Positions 37,183 through 46,799 are shown, counted from the first letter of the stretch. The stretch is DNA of 64,000 nt from Bradyrhizobium centrolobii (GCF_001641635.1 NZ_LUUB01000059.1:1-64000), one strand, 5' to 3'. The notes: generated by a model from the sequence alone, not told the origin. A program made the numbers and translations.

Positions 37183-38728
37183 ACGAAGATCCTGCTTGGA
37201 CAGATGCAGATTACCGTTTGCTTGTTTGCTCGTCGAGAAGCGACGGCAGCACGCCGCAAGGGCCGCGATTTTTGCAGGGGTGTAGTCAGTCGCACTGTCC
37301 CGACAATCTTCGCGATAAAAGTCAATTACATTCGTCGGAGCGCGCACGCGAGGACACAGTCACTTCCATCGCGATGAGGTCGGCCTTCTGTCATCTTGGG
37401 CAAGTTGCACCTACTGTTCGTTCGGGAGCGCCGTTTAATGCTGCGATCATGTTCCGCTCGTGGTCAAGCGGTTCGACGTCGCATTGTCGCGGCTGAAGCC
37501 AATAACGAGCAAGTGACCGTCTCATGGTTGAGGCTAGCGCGTACACTTCGACCCAGCGAAGCATGTCAAGGATGAGCAGTTGGGCTGATGAGTCTCTATC
37601 CGCTTCTACTCGAGTTTCTGCCGCGCGAACATTGCGGACCAATCAAGCCCCTGCACGGGGCCGAAGAAGCCATGTCGCAGTTCGGTGCTTGGTTCCGTGG
37701 AAGACGTCAACGCCTTGTGGGCAAAGCCTGCGCGCTGCCTCTACGGCGTCCTCCAACTTCGAGTCCTGCGACGCAAAGGTCCATTTACCCGGCCGGGGCA
37801 TGCGCAACAACCTACGGGAATTGATAGGCCGGCTTCCTCTTGGTTGCCAGGAAGGAGTGCCGGAAATCTTAGCGCAAACATTGGGCTGTGAAGGAAGTGG
37901 ACCTTTACCGCGGTTTGCTCCGCAACGTCAGATCCCGTCGTCAGCACCCCATAGTCTTCCAAATTGCCGAACATGAGAGTATTGAACCAACCCTCGCATC
38001 AGCGGTGATGCCGTTCGTCGCAGGCGCACGTTCATGCAGAAGCCGGTGTCGGTGGAAGGCCATCGCCGGGCCATAGAGGACAGCTTCAAACCGCCAAAAC
38101 GGGCTCGCAATAAATCCATTTGGATGTGCTCGTCGGAAACTGATTGCCTTTCCGTAAGCACCCGCCGGCTGCGCGGGCGTTACAGCGCCAGTCGGACTTA
38201 GGCGCGGACATACTACCAGACTTGATAGTCTCTTAGCTCTTCAAATATCAGCTAAGTTGAGCTGTTTCGGAAGGTACATGTCGTGCGCGCAAAGCGCGCC
38301 CGGGAGGGAAGACGAATCGATGCCGTTTGATTTCACCGCAGCGTCATACCTCTCTCAATGGTTGCCCCATTCGCTCAACTTGTGTCGCCCCTGCGATCGT
38401 GTCGCCTCGTCTTCCGTTGGCAATTGCCCCCCGCCTTCAAGCGCTCATCGCTTATCCGCGCGAGAACAGGTTCCTGCTAAATCACACTGTGCGATCCGTT
38501 CGCATGCGGAACGCGTCGCAATTCGAACCCGTTCCTTGGCTGATGCGCCCGCCGTTTGGGCACCTAATCTTCTCTCTTGCGTCAGATTGGCATGCCGAAG
38601 TTTTCGCGCGAGCCGGCGCTTATTTGATCGCGGTCAATGTGGGATACGACACAGTAATCGATCGTATATGCTAACTGGTGGTCTGGAATCCGCTCCGGCT
38701 TTGATCGGCCAAATTGAAGAGCATTCGC
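37183..38728. other. Long stretch without a recognisable gene
   Basis: About 1.5 kb with many short overlapping frames on both strands, none with a family signature, a strong ribosome site or continuity across frames that I could follow. It looks like degraded accessory DNA. Confidence 0.35.
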
Positions 38729-39099
38729 ATGAACAACGTCATTTCCCTTGTAGTGCGTAGAGCGTCCCGTCCCGCAGCGTCGAACTGTTGGCTGGGACCA
38801 CCGTCGAAGTCAAAAAGTTCCCTTATGACGTCACCCGTCGCGCCCGTGCCCGAAAGCTTCGTTGGTCGAAAAACGGCAGCCCGGAACGGCGAGCCAAGCG
38901 CAAGCAAATTATCGCGCGCGGCGGAGCTTCGACGCGTATGAGGATCGCTGAGCACCGGGAGGCGGCCGTTTTCCGCTTCGATGAGTATGTGAGCGCCTAT
39001 TGTGTCGCGAAAACCGCTGGGGCGCCGCGAGCGCGGCTAGCGGAGCTGGATGAGGCGTCGACCGCCGCAAGCGCTGAGATGTTCAAGGCGGCCGCCTGA
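38729..39099 (+). pseudogene. Small unknown protein, frameshifted
   Basis: An ATG at 38729 begins NNVISLVVRRASRPAAS; after one frameshift the sequence continues TTVEVKKFPYDVTRRARARK, KLRWSKNGSPERRAKRK and a helical end to TGA at 39099. It reads as one basic protein of about 120 residues. Its stop overlaps the next start (TGATG), so it was the first gene of a coupled operon leading to speD. Function unknown. Confidence 0.45.
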
Positions 39100-39419
39100 T
39101 GCTGCTCGATCCCCGACGACCGCGAGAAGACTGGCGAAGCTGTCCGCTTACCTCCGCTGTCTGCGTGAGGTCGGTTCCGTGTATAATGCGAGCCCCTACC
39201 TCCCCGAAAGGTCAACGGCGAATTCTGGCTGCTCGCGTTCCTTCGCACGGTATTGAGCGCCAGCCGGCGCATAGGGCGGAAGGGCGATTTTCTGATCTTT
39301 GCGCGGTCCGTCAGGAACTACATGCAGCAGCAGGCGCACAGCGACCGATCGGTCGGCCAGATCATGGACGAGGTAATCAAGGTCTATCGGACCGAAAATT
39401 CAACTGAGAATGCAAAATG
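39099..39419 (+). pseudogene. Small unknown protein upstream of speD, frameshifted
   Basis: Three frame segments join: MLLD, then LAKLSAYLRCLREVGSVYNA, then NGEFWLLAFLRTVLSASRRI to QIMDEVIKVYRTEN. About 105 residues were once encoded. The final TGA overlaps the speD ATG (ATGA). I have no function for it; its fixed position before speD suggests a former polyamine-related or regulatory role. Confidence 0.45.
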
Positions 39420-39824
39420 ACTGATGACGGAGCGATTGATACTGGACCGGTAAAATCTATTGGTGGACCTCATATCCTGCTTGACCTTTGGGAAGCTAAC
39501 CACCTTTACGATCCGTCCATCGCGGAAGACGCAATTCGAAAAGCTGTTCGCGCAGCGAAAGCGACGCTGATCCACCTTCATGTGCATAGGTTCTTCCCAA
39601 GTCATGGCGTTTCGGCAGTAGCGTTGCTGGCTGAATCGCACATGACCTTACATACTTGGCCTGAGAGCGGCTACGTGGCTGCTGATGTTTTTGTCTGTGG
39701 CAGCGGTGATGTAAAAAGTGCAGTCGCGGTTTTGATCGAGGCTTTCCAGCCTAAACGATCTGACGTCCGCAGTGTAAGAAGAGGTAACGGTCAGGCAGGT
39801 AGAGCTTACGACCAAAGCCCATAA
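39417..39824 (+). CDS. speD: S-adenosylmethionine decarboxylase proenzyme SpeD
   Basis: Makes decarboxylated AdoMet, the aminopropyl donor for spermidine. The short prokaryotic form (135 residues) shows the self-cleavage site LLAESHMTLHTWPE, where the serine of ESH becomes the pyruvoyl group, and a nearby cysteine (FVCGSGD). The start overlaps the upstream stop by ATGA. It pairs with the aminopropyltransferase gene 230 bases downstream. Confidence 0.9.
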   Translation: MTDDGAIDTGPVKSIGGPHILLDLWEANHLYDPSIAEDAIRKAVRAAKATLIHLHVHRFFPSHGVSAVALLAESHMTLHTWPESGYVAADVFVCGSGDVKSAVAVLIEAFQPKRSDVRSVRRGNGQAGRAYDQSP

Positions 39825-40056
39825 GGGCTGCGCCGCGGCCAGACGTGGTCGCGGGAGGGGGATGCGATCGGTGGTCATGAACCGTCGACAGCGGGGGCAC
39901 AACGCAGCAAGGGAGCCGATCAGTTCGGCTCGCCGGACCTCTCGCATCGGGCTACTGCCGCTCACACTCATAGTCCTTCACAGGCAGACATAGTTTCGCG
40001 CCAATCTCGTCAAGTCACTGCATCTGGATTTGTCGTCCGCACTGCACAGGGTCCGA

Positions 40057-41070
40057 ATGATGAGTGAGAATTCTTCTTCGCATACGCACAGACCCGTGAT
40101 GTCAACGCAAGACAATCAACATTCGACTTATCTTGCGTTCTCAGAAGACAGCGATAACTTCGATAGATACAACTATTGTCTGCGCCGCATCATTCATCTC
40201 AGCCATACGCCTTTTCAAGCTGTATGCGTTGCGGAGACTGCGAATTATGGCGTCACTCTTTTCTTGGACGGCATGATCCAAAGCGCTGCTTTGGATCAGG
40301 AACTGTATCACGAACTCTTGGTCCAACCCGCGATGCTCGCTCATCCAGCACCTAGGACTGTACTAGTTATCGGCGGGGGAGAAGGAGCGACCATTTGGCA
40401 GACGCTACGCCATAAGTCGGTCGAGACGGCAACGATGGTTGATCTCGACAGCGAGCTGATTAATATATGCCGGGAATATCTGAAAGACTGGCATCGAGGC
40501 GCCTTCGACGATCCCCGATGCAGGGTCGTTTTCTTGGATGGTAGAGAGTTCATCGTAAACGACCAAGACCTTTATGATGTCATTATCATCGATTTGAGCG
40601 ATCTCGTTTCCGACAGCCCGGCGCTGGCTCTCTACACTCGGGAATTTTATCTGCGTATCAAAAGGCGGCTGAGGCCTGGCGGCGTTGTTGCCGTTCAGGC
40701 GCTGAGGTTTTCTTTTGCTGACGGCCGCGCTCATGCAATGCTGGCGCGAACGCTCAAGAGCGTCTTTGAGCAAGTTCATAGTTACAGCGCGTTGATTCCC
40801 TCATTCTTGCGAGGTTGGGGATTTCTCGTCGCATCTGACTGGTTCGACCCGAACCGACTATCCGCGTCGGCTATGAATTCGACAATCTCAAAACGCTTGG
40901 AGGTATCTCTCTCTCACTTAACCGGTGAATTCTTTAGGTCGTGTTGTACCCATTGCTCACAAGCGCAAAGGCTGCTTGCGTCGGACGGGCCTATCTTTGA
41001 AGATAATAAGATGGGCGATCTCGAAAAGATACTCACACAACTAGGTGAACACGTACCTCAAGCAAAGTAA
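40057..41070 (+). CDS. speE: Spermidine synthase-like aminopropyltransferase SpeE
   Basis: A 337-residue class I methyltransferase-fold enzyme that transfers an aminopropyl group from decarboxylated AdoMet to a polyamine. Motifs: the TLFLDGMIQSA beta-region, YHELLVQPAML, the nucleotide loop VIGGGEGAT and the acidic MVDLDSELI, then DVIIIDLSD. GGGEG, rather than GGGDG, is more typical of thermospermine-type enzymes, so the product may not be plain spermidine. AGGG lies six bases before the ATG at 40057; a second ATG follows directly and a TTG at 40030 is in frame. Codon use is more AT-rich than most neighbours. Confidence 0.85.
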   Translation: MMSENSSSHTHRPVMSTQDNQHSTYLAFSEDSDNFDRYNYCLRRIIHLSHTPFQAVCVAETANYGVTLFLDGMIQSAALDQELYHELLVQPAMLAHPAPRTVLVIGGGEGATIWQTLRHKSVETATMVDLDSELINICREYLKDWHRGAFDDPRCRVVFLDGREFIVNDQDLYDVIIIDLSDLVSDSPALALYTREFYLRIKRRLRPGGVVAVQALRFSFADGRAHAMLARTLKSVFEQVHSYSALIPSFLRGWGFLVASDWFDPNRLSASAMNSTISKRLEVSLSHLTGEFFRSCCTHCSQAQRLLASDGPIFEDNKMGDLEKILTQLGEHVPQAK

Positions 41071-41669
41071 CAAAGCCCGACGCGCCCCCTCGACCAGTTT
41101 GTGAGAGGGCTATGTTGAGCCATATTTTTCTGCGTCGGACAATATCTGTTTCACGACACAAGATCCCGATTTGTCAATGCGATCATTTTCAAAGTTGGCG
41201 GCGTCCTGACTTCCTGACTTTAAAATCCACGCTGTGGTACAATTCCAACGATATGGCGGAGACACGTTGGCCGCGCGCTCGCGGGCGTGACGCCGCATCT
41301 GATGGTGACCGCCCCCTATGGCGCGAATTACGACCCGAACTAGCGCGAGCGCGTCTGTCGCAGCGACGGCACCTAGTTCAGCGCTGGCGCTCGCGGCCTC
41401 GTCCTCAACGACGATCGCGATGATTGGACCGAACCTGTGGGCTTACTGCAACAAGGATCCCGCCCTGTAAACAGGACCAGCGGACCAGCCGCTTACCAGC
41501 CGCGACCTCGGCTATTTTGGTTCCTTCAAGGCGGCGGAAAGCCTGGCTGCAGCACTCGGCGGCTAGGCAATCAAGGCGACGCTTGATGACATGAACACGC
41601 CAAACTCGGCTGTCGTTCTGGCGACCGCCGCTGACGGAAAAGCCGAAATTGCGGAACGCGCCCAAGAGG
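41071..41669. other. Intergenic region downstream of speE
   Basis: About 600 bases of relic-like sequence ending at the group II intron's 3' boundary. Short frames only. One plus-strand segment reads LTSRDLGYFGSFKAAESLAAALG between stops and may be part of a dead gene that I cannot name. Confidence 0.35.
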
Positions 41670-41745
41670 ATCGGGTAGGAGGAAGCCTTGCGGCTTCCTC
41701 CTCCCACACCACCGTACGTACGGTCCCGTATACGGCGGTTCGTCA
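41670..41745 (-). ncRNA. Group II intron domains V and VI
   Basis: Minus-strand sequence from 41745 reads GCCGTATACGGGACCGTACG then TACGGTGGTG, the characteristic domain V catalytic hairpin. It is followed by a long stem (GGAGGAAGCC with GGCTTCCTCC, 41678-41701) for domain VI and the terminal CTACCCGAT. These are the ribozyme core elements needed for splicing. Confidence 0.75.
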
Positions 41746-42580
41746 GGCACGATTGAGGTGGCGGTGCAGTCTGACGAGGGACGGCAGACCGAGTTGCGCG
41801 AAGAAGGCGGCGCGATAGGCATCGTTCATGTGGCTGGCCCCGGCATTCCACCAGGGGCCGTGGCCGTTGGAGGCCGACCGCCATGCCCGCTCCGGATCGA
41901 GCCCGCGTTGCATCAGGCGCTTGAGGCGTGTCCGTGGCCGCTTCCACTGGCGCCAAAGGACGCAGCGCAATTTGCGCCGCATCCAGCCGTCGAGTTCCTC
42001 GAACACCCCTTTGGCCTCCGCCAGCCGGAAGTATTGCAGCCAGCCGCGCAGGATGGGGGTTAAAGTTCTGACGGTCGATGCCAGGGTTCGTCCACGCCCT
42101 TGGCGCAACGCCATCCTCAGCTTGCTCCGCAACCGCTGCACACTCTTGGCCGCGACCCGCAGGCGCGGTTGTTTGTGGGCGGTCATGGTGTAACCGAGGA
42201 AGGTCCGTACCCAGGGATGGTCAACCGCGCTCTTCTCTGCGTTGACCTTGAGCCGCAGCCGCTCGATCAGGAATCGCGTGATCGACGCCATCACCCGCTC
42301 GCCGGCCCGCCGCGTCCGCACATAGATGTTGCAGTCGTCGGCATAGCGGCAGAAGGCGTGGCCTCGTCGCTCGAGCTCCTTGTCCAGATCGTCGAGCAGG
42401 ATGTTCGACAGCAGCGGTGACAGAGGACCGCCTTGCGGCGTGCCCTCGTTCCGTGCCGTCGTAATCCCACCCGTCATCAATCCAGCCTGCAGGTAGCGGC
42501 GGATCAGCCGCAACACCCGTGGGTCCGCAACCCGGCGCGCCACCCGTGCCATCAGCACGTCATGGTTCACCCGGTCGAAA
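41743..42580 (-). pseudogene. ltrA: Group II intron reverse transcriptase/maturase, C-terminal part
   Basis: Contains the RT active-site motif CRYADDCNIYV, the TPQGGPLSPLLSNILLD block, the maturase X domain (LTPILRGWLQYFRLAEA) and a C-terminal WNAGASHMN segment. The frame begins abruptly with SFDRVNHDVLMA, which directly continues the DLDLEKF ending of the N-terminal half at 45332-45763. The gene has been separated into two parts by insertion of a serine-recombinase element, so no full-length maturase can be made unless the element excises. Confidence 0.9.
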
Positions 42581-42638
42581 GACTACTCGACAGACTGCCC
42601 ACCACCGCGCTCATCATCTCGACGACTATCCCGATCAG

Positions 42639-43013
42639 GTAACCATCGTTCGGTCGCGCCATCCCTTTGAGGGATCTGCGCTTAATGTGCTTGGCTGGTG
42701 TCATCGACGCGGCGAACTTCATCTGACGCTTGTACTGCCCGATGGTACCCGTGCCCTTGTACCGGCCGCGTGGACAGATCTGCCTATCGCACAACATTTA
42801 CCGCGTGCAAGCCCGCAATGCGCTCGAGCGGCATTCCTGGCTTCCCACGCCGAGCTGCTGCACGCCCGGACGATCGTCGACGCTTTGCTGCGGCAATTGG
42901 ATGCCGCGCATACTGTCCTGCCACCGGAATCGGAGGACAGCTATGCAGCAGCTAAGCTTTCTCGACCCACCACCTCAGCGCGGGGCCGTACCCGTATGGG
43001 AGGCCCTCGATAA
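42639..43013 (+). CDS. DUF5372-like small protein of the recombinase element
   Basis: The frame encodes VTIVRSRHPFEGSALNVLGW, TLVLPDGTRALVPAAWTDL and a helical C-terminus, resembling DUF5372 proteins that accompany serine recombinases in mobile elements. There is no ATG, GTG or TTG between the element's left end and the conserved VTIVR segment. The coordinate given is therefore the start of homology-like sequence, and the true start may use a rare codon or the GTG at 42687. Its end overlaps the next small gene. Confidence 0.55.
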   Translation, partial: VTIVRSRHPFEGSALNVLGWCHRRGELHLTLVLPDGTRALVPAAWTDLPIAQHLPRASPQCARAAFLASHAELLHARTIVDALLRQLDAAHTVLPPESEDSYAAAKLSRPTTSARGRTRMGGPR

Positions 43014-43119
43014 AGAGCAGCGCGCACATCTCGTGCTGCGACTCGCCCGACTAATCGCCCGAGCAATCGCCACTGCCGGAGATCACAACGATGAACGAAC
43101 TGAGCAAGATCACCGCTGA
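42943..43119 (+). CDS. 58-residue protein of the recombinase element
   Basis: Starts MQQLSFLDPPPQRG with GGAGG six bases before the ATG and overlaps both neighbours (71 bases with the DUF5372-like gene, 29 with the recombinase). The helix EQRAHLVLRLARLIARAI is strongly amphipathic. Small proteins with a similar QQLSFL start precede recombinases in related elements; the role is unknown. Confidence 0.65.
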   Translation: MQQLSFLDPPPQRGAVPVWEALDKEQRAHLVLRLARLIARAIATAGDHNDERTEQDHR

Positions 43120-45319
43120 GCACCTACGCCGATGCGCAATCGTCTACGTGCGTCAGTCCAGTACGACGCAGGTCGAGCATAATCGCGAGTCCACTGCCCG
43201 TCAGTACGAGTTAGCCGAACGCGCCGCGCGGCTTGGTTGGCGACGCGATCAGGTGAAGGTCATCGATGAGGACCTCGGTATTTCCGGTTCCGGCCTTTCC
43301 GAGCGCACCGGCTTCGCGCGGATGACCGCGGAGGTCGGCCTCGGCCAGGTGGGCATCGTGCTCGGCTTGGAAGTCTCGCGACTAGCGCGCAATAATGCTG
43401 ATTGGTACCGTCTGCTCGATCTATGTGGCCTGACCCACACGCTCATCGGTGATGGAGATGGGATTTATCATCCGGGCTTGTTCAATGACCGCCTGGTGCT
43501 CGGGCTCAAAGGTACGATGTCAGAGGCAGAGCTGCATGTGCTGCGTGCGCGGCTGTTCGGTGGCATCCGCAACAAGGCCGCACGCGGAGAACTGCACCGC
43601 GGGCTGCCGGTGGGTCTGGTACGGGGCGACGCCGACGGGGAGGTGCTGTTGCATCCTGACGAGTCGGTGCAAGCCGCGATCCATGCTGTCTTCGACCGCT
43701 TTGCCGAATTCGGCTCGGCACGACGCGTGTGGCTGTGGTTCCGCTCGCAAGGCCTGCGCTTTCCGCTGCACTCCAACAGCCTTGTCGATCTCCGCTGGGT
43801 CGCCCCCACTTACACAAAGATCCACCAGGTCCTCACCAACCCGTTCTATGCCGGCGTTTATGTGTATGGCCGCACCCAGCAGACATGCTATCTCGATGCG
43901 GGCGGTCGAATCCGAAAGCGCATCAGACAACGCGACCGCGAGCAGTGGCCGGTGTTCATTCGTGACCATCATGCCGGATACATCGATTGGAATACCTTCG
44001 AGGCGAACCAGAAGCGCCTGGCGCAGAACATCCGTCCTCGACCGCACCAGAGCGGGGGTGCCGTGAGAGAAGGCGCAGCACTCCTGCAAGGCCTCGCCGT
44101 ATGCGGACACTGCGGTCGGCGCCTGGCCGTACACTACAGCGGCCGGTTCTCGGCGCCCGGATATCACTGCGCCGGCAAGAACATCGTCAACGGCCGGGGC
44201 GAGTACTGCCTCAACATCGGCGGTGTGCAGATCGATGCGGCTGTCGCCGAAGCGTTCCTTGCGGCTCTCGCGCCCGCAGGCCTGGAAGCCTCGCTCCAGG
44301 CGATCGAGCAATTCGACGCCGATCACGAGACGACTCTCGCGCAGTTCCGTCGCGACGTCGAGCGTGCGCGCTACAACGCGCAGCGCGCCGAGCGACGCTA
44401 TCGCGCCGTGGACCCGGAGAATAGACTCGTCGCGCGTGGACTCGAAGCAGAATGGGAAAGCGCTCTGCTGGAACTGAAGACTGCCGAATCCGAACTCTCG
44501 GACCGCGAACATGCCCGACCGCGCTCGCTTACGCACGAAGAACGCGACGCGATCCTTGCACTCGGTAAAGACCTCAAGCGCATCTGGTTCGCTCCCACGA
44601 CGAGCGATCGCGATCGCAAGGAGTTGCTCCGCACGCTGCTCGACGATGTCACCTTGAGAGTCGAGCGCGATAAATACAACGCTCACCTGACGCTGCGTTG
44701 GCGCGGCGGTCTCTTCAGTGAAGTTAATGTCCCATTGCCGCACTCGCATCCATCGCCGATCCGCACCGCCGACGATACGATCGATCTGCTGCGGCGACTG
44801 GCTGCACATTATCCCGACACCAAGATCGCCGGCATCCTCAATCGCCAAGGCCGTACAACGGCCACAGGACTGTCGTTTACGGCAAATCGTGTGTCGAGCC
44901 TGCGGACGCACTGGGAGATCCCGTGCTTCCAGCCGAGACAGCAAGTGCAGGACGGCGAGTGCATGACGATCGAGAAAGCAGCACGCGCTCTCGGGATCGC
45001 ACCCTCTACTTTGCATCGCTGCCTCAACGATGGCTTCATTGCCGGAGAGCAGATCACACCTGGCGCGCCGTGGCGCATCCGTATCAATGACGAGTTGCGG
45101 TCGCGCTTTGTGGAGAGCGCGCCCGAAGGTTACGTGAAGATGTTCAAGGCCATGAATCTACTCGGCGTCTCGCGGCAAACCATCTTGCGACGTGTAAAGC
45201 GCGGCGAGCTTAAGGCCGTTCACGTCTATCGCGGACGGGCAAAAGGCATACGAATTCAAGTACCTGCAGTTGCTCCGGACCTCTTCGACCCTCTCAAAAA
45301 AACTGAAGGTGTAGTATGA
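43091..45319 (+). CDS. Large serine recombinase
   Basis: A 742-residue recombinase. The N-terminal resolvase domain has the nucleophile in YVRQSSTTQ, followed by the SRLARNNADWYRLLDLC helix. The recombinase domain is next, then a zinc ribbon CGHCGRRL...YHCAG, a coiled coil rich in R/E, and an unusual C-terminal extension with two helix-turn-helix segments (TIEKAARALGIAPSTLHRC, NLLGVSRQTILRRVKRGEL). It catalyses insertion and probably excision of its element through a 2-bp core. It ends 10 bases before the right boundary, so the attachment site abuts the gene. Confidence 0.93.
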   Translation: MNELSKITAEHLRRCAIVYVRQSSTTQVEHNRESTARQYELAERAARLGWRRDQVKVIDEDLGISGSGLSERTGFARMTAEVGLGQVGIVLGLEVSRLARNNADWYRLLDLCGLTHTLIGDGDGIYHPGLFNDRLVLGLKGTMSEAELHVLRARLFGGIRNKAARGELHRGLPVGLVRGDADGEVLLHPDESVQAAIHAVFDRFAEFGSARRVWLWFRSQGLRFPLHSNSLVDLRWVAPTYTKIHQVLTNPFYAGVYVYGRTQQTCYLDAGGRIRKRIRQRDREQWPVFIRDHHAGYIDWNTFEANQKRLAQNIRPRPHQSGGAVREGAALLQGLAVCGHCGRRLAVHYSGRFSAPGYHCAGKNIVNGRGEYCLNIGGVQIDAAVAEAFLAALAPAGLEASLQAIEQFDADHETTLAQFRRDVERARYNAQRAERRYRAVDPENRLVARGLEAEWESALLELKTAESELSDREHARPRSLTHEERDAILALGKDLKRIWFAPTTSDRDRKELLRTLLDDVTLRVERDKYNAHLTLRWRGGLFSEVNVPLPHSHPSPIRTADDTIDLLRRLAAHYPDTKIAGILNRQGRTTATGLSFTANRVSSLRTHWEIPCFQPRQQVQDGECMTIEKAARALGIAPSTLHRCLNDGFIAGEQITPGAPWRIRINDELRSRFVESAPEGYVKMFKAMNLLGVSRQTILRRVKRGELKAVHVYRGRAKGIRIQVPAVAPDLFDPLKKTEGVV

Positions 45320-45331
45320 CGCAACATCCAA

Positions 45332-45763
45332 GAACTTCTCCAGATCGAGGTCGACGACGAAGCGCCGACCCTCGGCCACGTGCGCCCGCGCGGCAAGTAC
45401 CGCATCGTGCGCGCTGCGCCCCGGACGGAAGCCGTACGAAGCCTTGGAGAAGCCTAGATCGAACAGCGGCATCAGCACCTGATGCATCGCCTGCTGGATC
45501 AGCCGGTCCATCACCGTCGGGATGCCCAGTTGGCGCATCCCTCCGCCGGGCTTGGGGATTTCCACCCCGCGCACCGGCTGCGGCCAGTAGCGGCCTTCCA
45601 GCAGTTCTTCCCTGATGCGCGGCCAATGCTCCTTCAGATACGGCTGCAACTGCTCCACGGTCATCCGATCGATGCCCGCGGCGCCCTTGTTCGCCATGAC
45701 CCGATGGTAGGCCGCCATCATGTTATCTCGGCTGACGATCTTCTCCATCAGCCGCACTTCCAT
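45332..45763 (-). pseudogene. ltrA: Group II intron reverse transcriptase/maturase, N-terminal part
   Basis: Begins MEVRLMEKIVSRDNMMAAY and contains NKGAAGIDRMTVEQL, the RT1 block GGMRQLGIPTVMDRLIQQA and FSKASYGFRPGRSAHDAV, ending at FVVDLDLEKF where the recombinase element interrupts it. Beyond the junction the frame runs into element sequence for about 58 codons before a stop. The C-terminal half is at 41743-42580. Confidence 0.9.
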
Positions 45764-46360
45764 CTCCGGAAGGAAGGTTGCGGTCTTGCCGTGGTGTTTG
45801 ATGCACCCGTCTCCTGCTCTGGCGGCTTCCGGCCGCTGCCCTCGGAGCGGGCATGACGCATCTCAGCATCATCGTCTGCATCTGCTATCACCATCGACAG
45901 ACCGGCCTCCTCCGGTACTCGACGTTCGGCCCTTCGCCGGCTTGGTGCTGCCGGCTACTACAGCCTCTGCTGACTTCTGCCGCCCCGTCCCGACGTCTTG
46001 CGACGCCGGTAGCACACCCGTTGCCAGGGGCAGGACGACAGACCTCCCAGGGTTAGTCGCGTGACCTTCGTGCCATATACCTGTCGCATCTACGGCCGCA
46101 CCCTCCGGGTGACATCGGGCTTCGGGAATTTGTGCTCCCTCGCCCGGATGCGGACGCCTCTTATGCGCTGGCTGTTCGTCAGGCCGGCACTTTGCTTACA
46201 GCTTCCTTCAGACCCCGCCTCACGACGACGCCCTTGCTGTTCGGCTAACGGTTCCCATCACCAGGGTCCGTAGAGGACTCTCACCTCCAAGTCATCGGCC
46301 AGACACCACTCCGGCCAAATCGCGCCAGTCACGGCGCTCCGCGCCATGCCTGGCGCACAC

Positions 46361-46390
46361 AAAGAAAGGCCCCGAACGAGTTCGGATCCT
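46361..46390 (-). terminator. Intrinsic terminator of hicAB and intron target
   Basis: On the minus strand GGATCCGAAC, loop TC, GTTCGGGGCC then TTTCTTT forms a G/C-rich hairpin followed by a U-tract six bases after the hicB stop codon. The group II intron begins two bases beyond the U-tract, which is exactly how class C introns choose sites. Confidence 0.8.
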
Positions 46391-46395
46391 TGATA

Positions 46396-46794
46396 TTAGG
46401 CGGCTTCTGCTATGAGCCTCTTCGCCGCTTGAGTTAGAAGGCCCGATCTAGTGAAGCCGTGCGCTTCAGCGTACTTGTCGATTTGATCCAGAACGTCCTC
46501 AGGAAGAGTGACATTCACGCGTATAGCCTTTGGCTGTTCGGTTTTGACCGACACCAAAATAGCTACCCCCGTCCGGTTATCAGCATCGGCCATAACGTCC
46601 TCTAGAGCAGAGGGCTCCGGAATGGCTTCTCCATCTTCAGCAAGACCCTCGATATGAAGGGTGAGGGCTTCCTCTGCCATAGCACGAGCGTCATCAAGGC
46701 TTTTGCCAGCAGTGATCACTCCGGGGAAGTCTGGAAATGCGACGCCGAAATCGCTGTCGGCATCCTTATGGATAAGACCAATATAGTTACGCAT
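46396..46794 (-). CDS. hicB: HicB antitoxin
   Basis: A 132-residue antitoxin with the partially degraded RNase-H-like HicB fold at its N-terminus (YIGLIHKDADSDFGVAFPDFPG) and a ribbon-helix-helix DNA-binding end (IRVNVTLPEDVLDQIDKYA). It neutralises HicA and represses the operon. It lies five bases after hicA and is followed directly by an intrinsic terminator. Confidence 0.92.
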   Translation of the reverse strand: MRNYIGLIHKDADSDFGVAFPDFPGVITAGKSLDDARAMAEEALTLHIEGLAEDGEAIPEPSALEDVMADADNRTGVAILVSVKTEQPKAIRVNVTLPEDVLDQIDKYAEAHGFTRSGLLTQAAKRLIAEAA

Positions 46795-46799
46795 GGCTC

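Larger units (their letters stand above)
42580..45329 (+). mobile_element. Serine-recombinase mobile element inserted in the intron maturase gene
   Basis: The element carries three overlapping genes: a DUF5372-like protein, a 58-residue protein and a 742-residue large serine recombinase. The left junction is GGTCGAA|AGACTACTCG and the right is GCAACATCC|AAGAACTTC. Joining the flanks restores the maturase reading frame (EKFFDRVNHD). The only shared bases are a 2-bp AA (42578-42579 and 45330-45331), as expected for the 2-base staggered exchange of serine recombinases. Confidence 0.85.
41670..46358 (-). mobile_element. Group II intron (bacterial class C-like), split by an insertion
   Basis: On the minus strand the intron begins GTGCGCCAGGCATGGCG at 46358 and ends CTACCCGAT at 41670, with recognisable domains V and VI just before the end and a maturase frame in domain IV. 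Removing the 2.75-kb insertion at 42580-45329 leaves about 1.9 kb, the usual size. The 5' end sits directly after the intrinsic terminator of hicAB, the preferred target of class C introns. Confidence 0.8.

Noticed and set aside
43520-45016. 498-codon minus-strand open frame
   Set aside because: Antisense to the serine recombinase, whose frame has all expected motifs. No motif or ribosome site supports the antisense frame.
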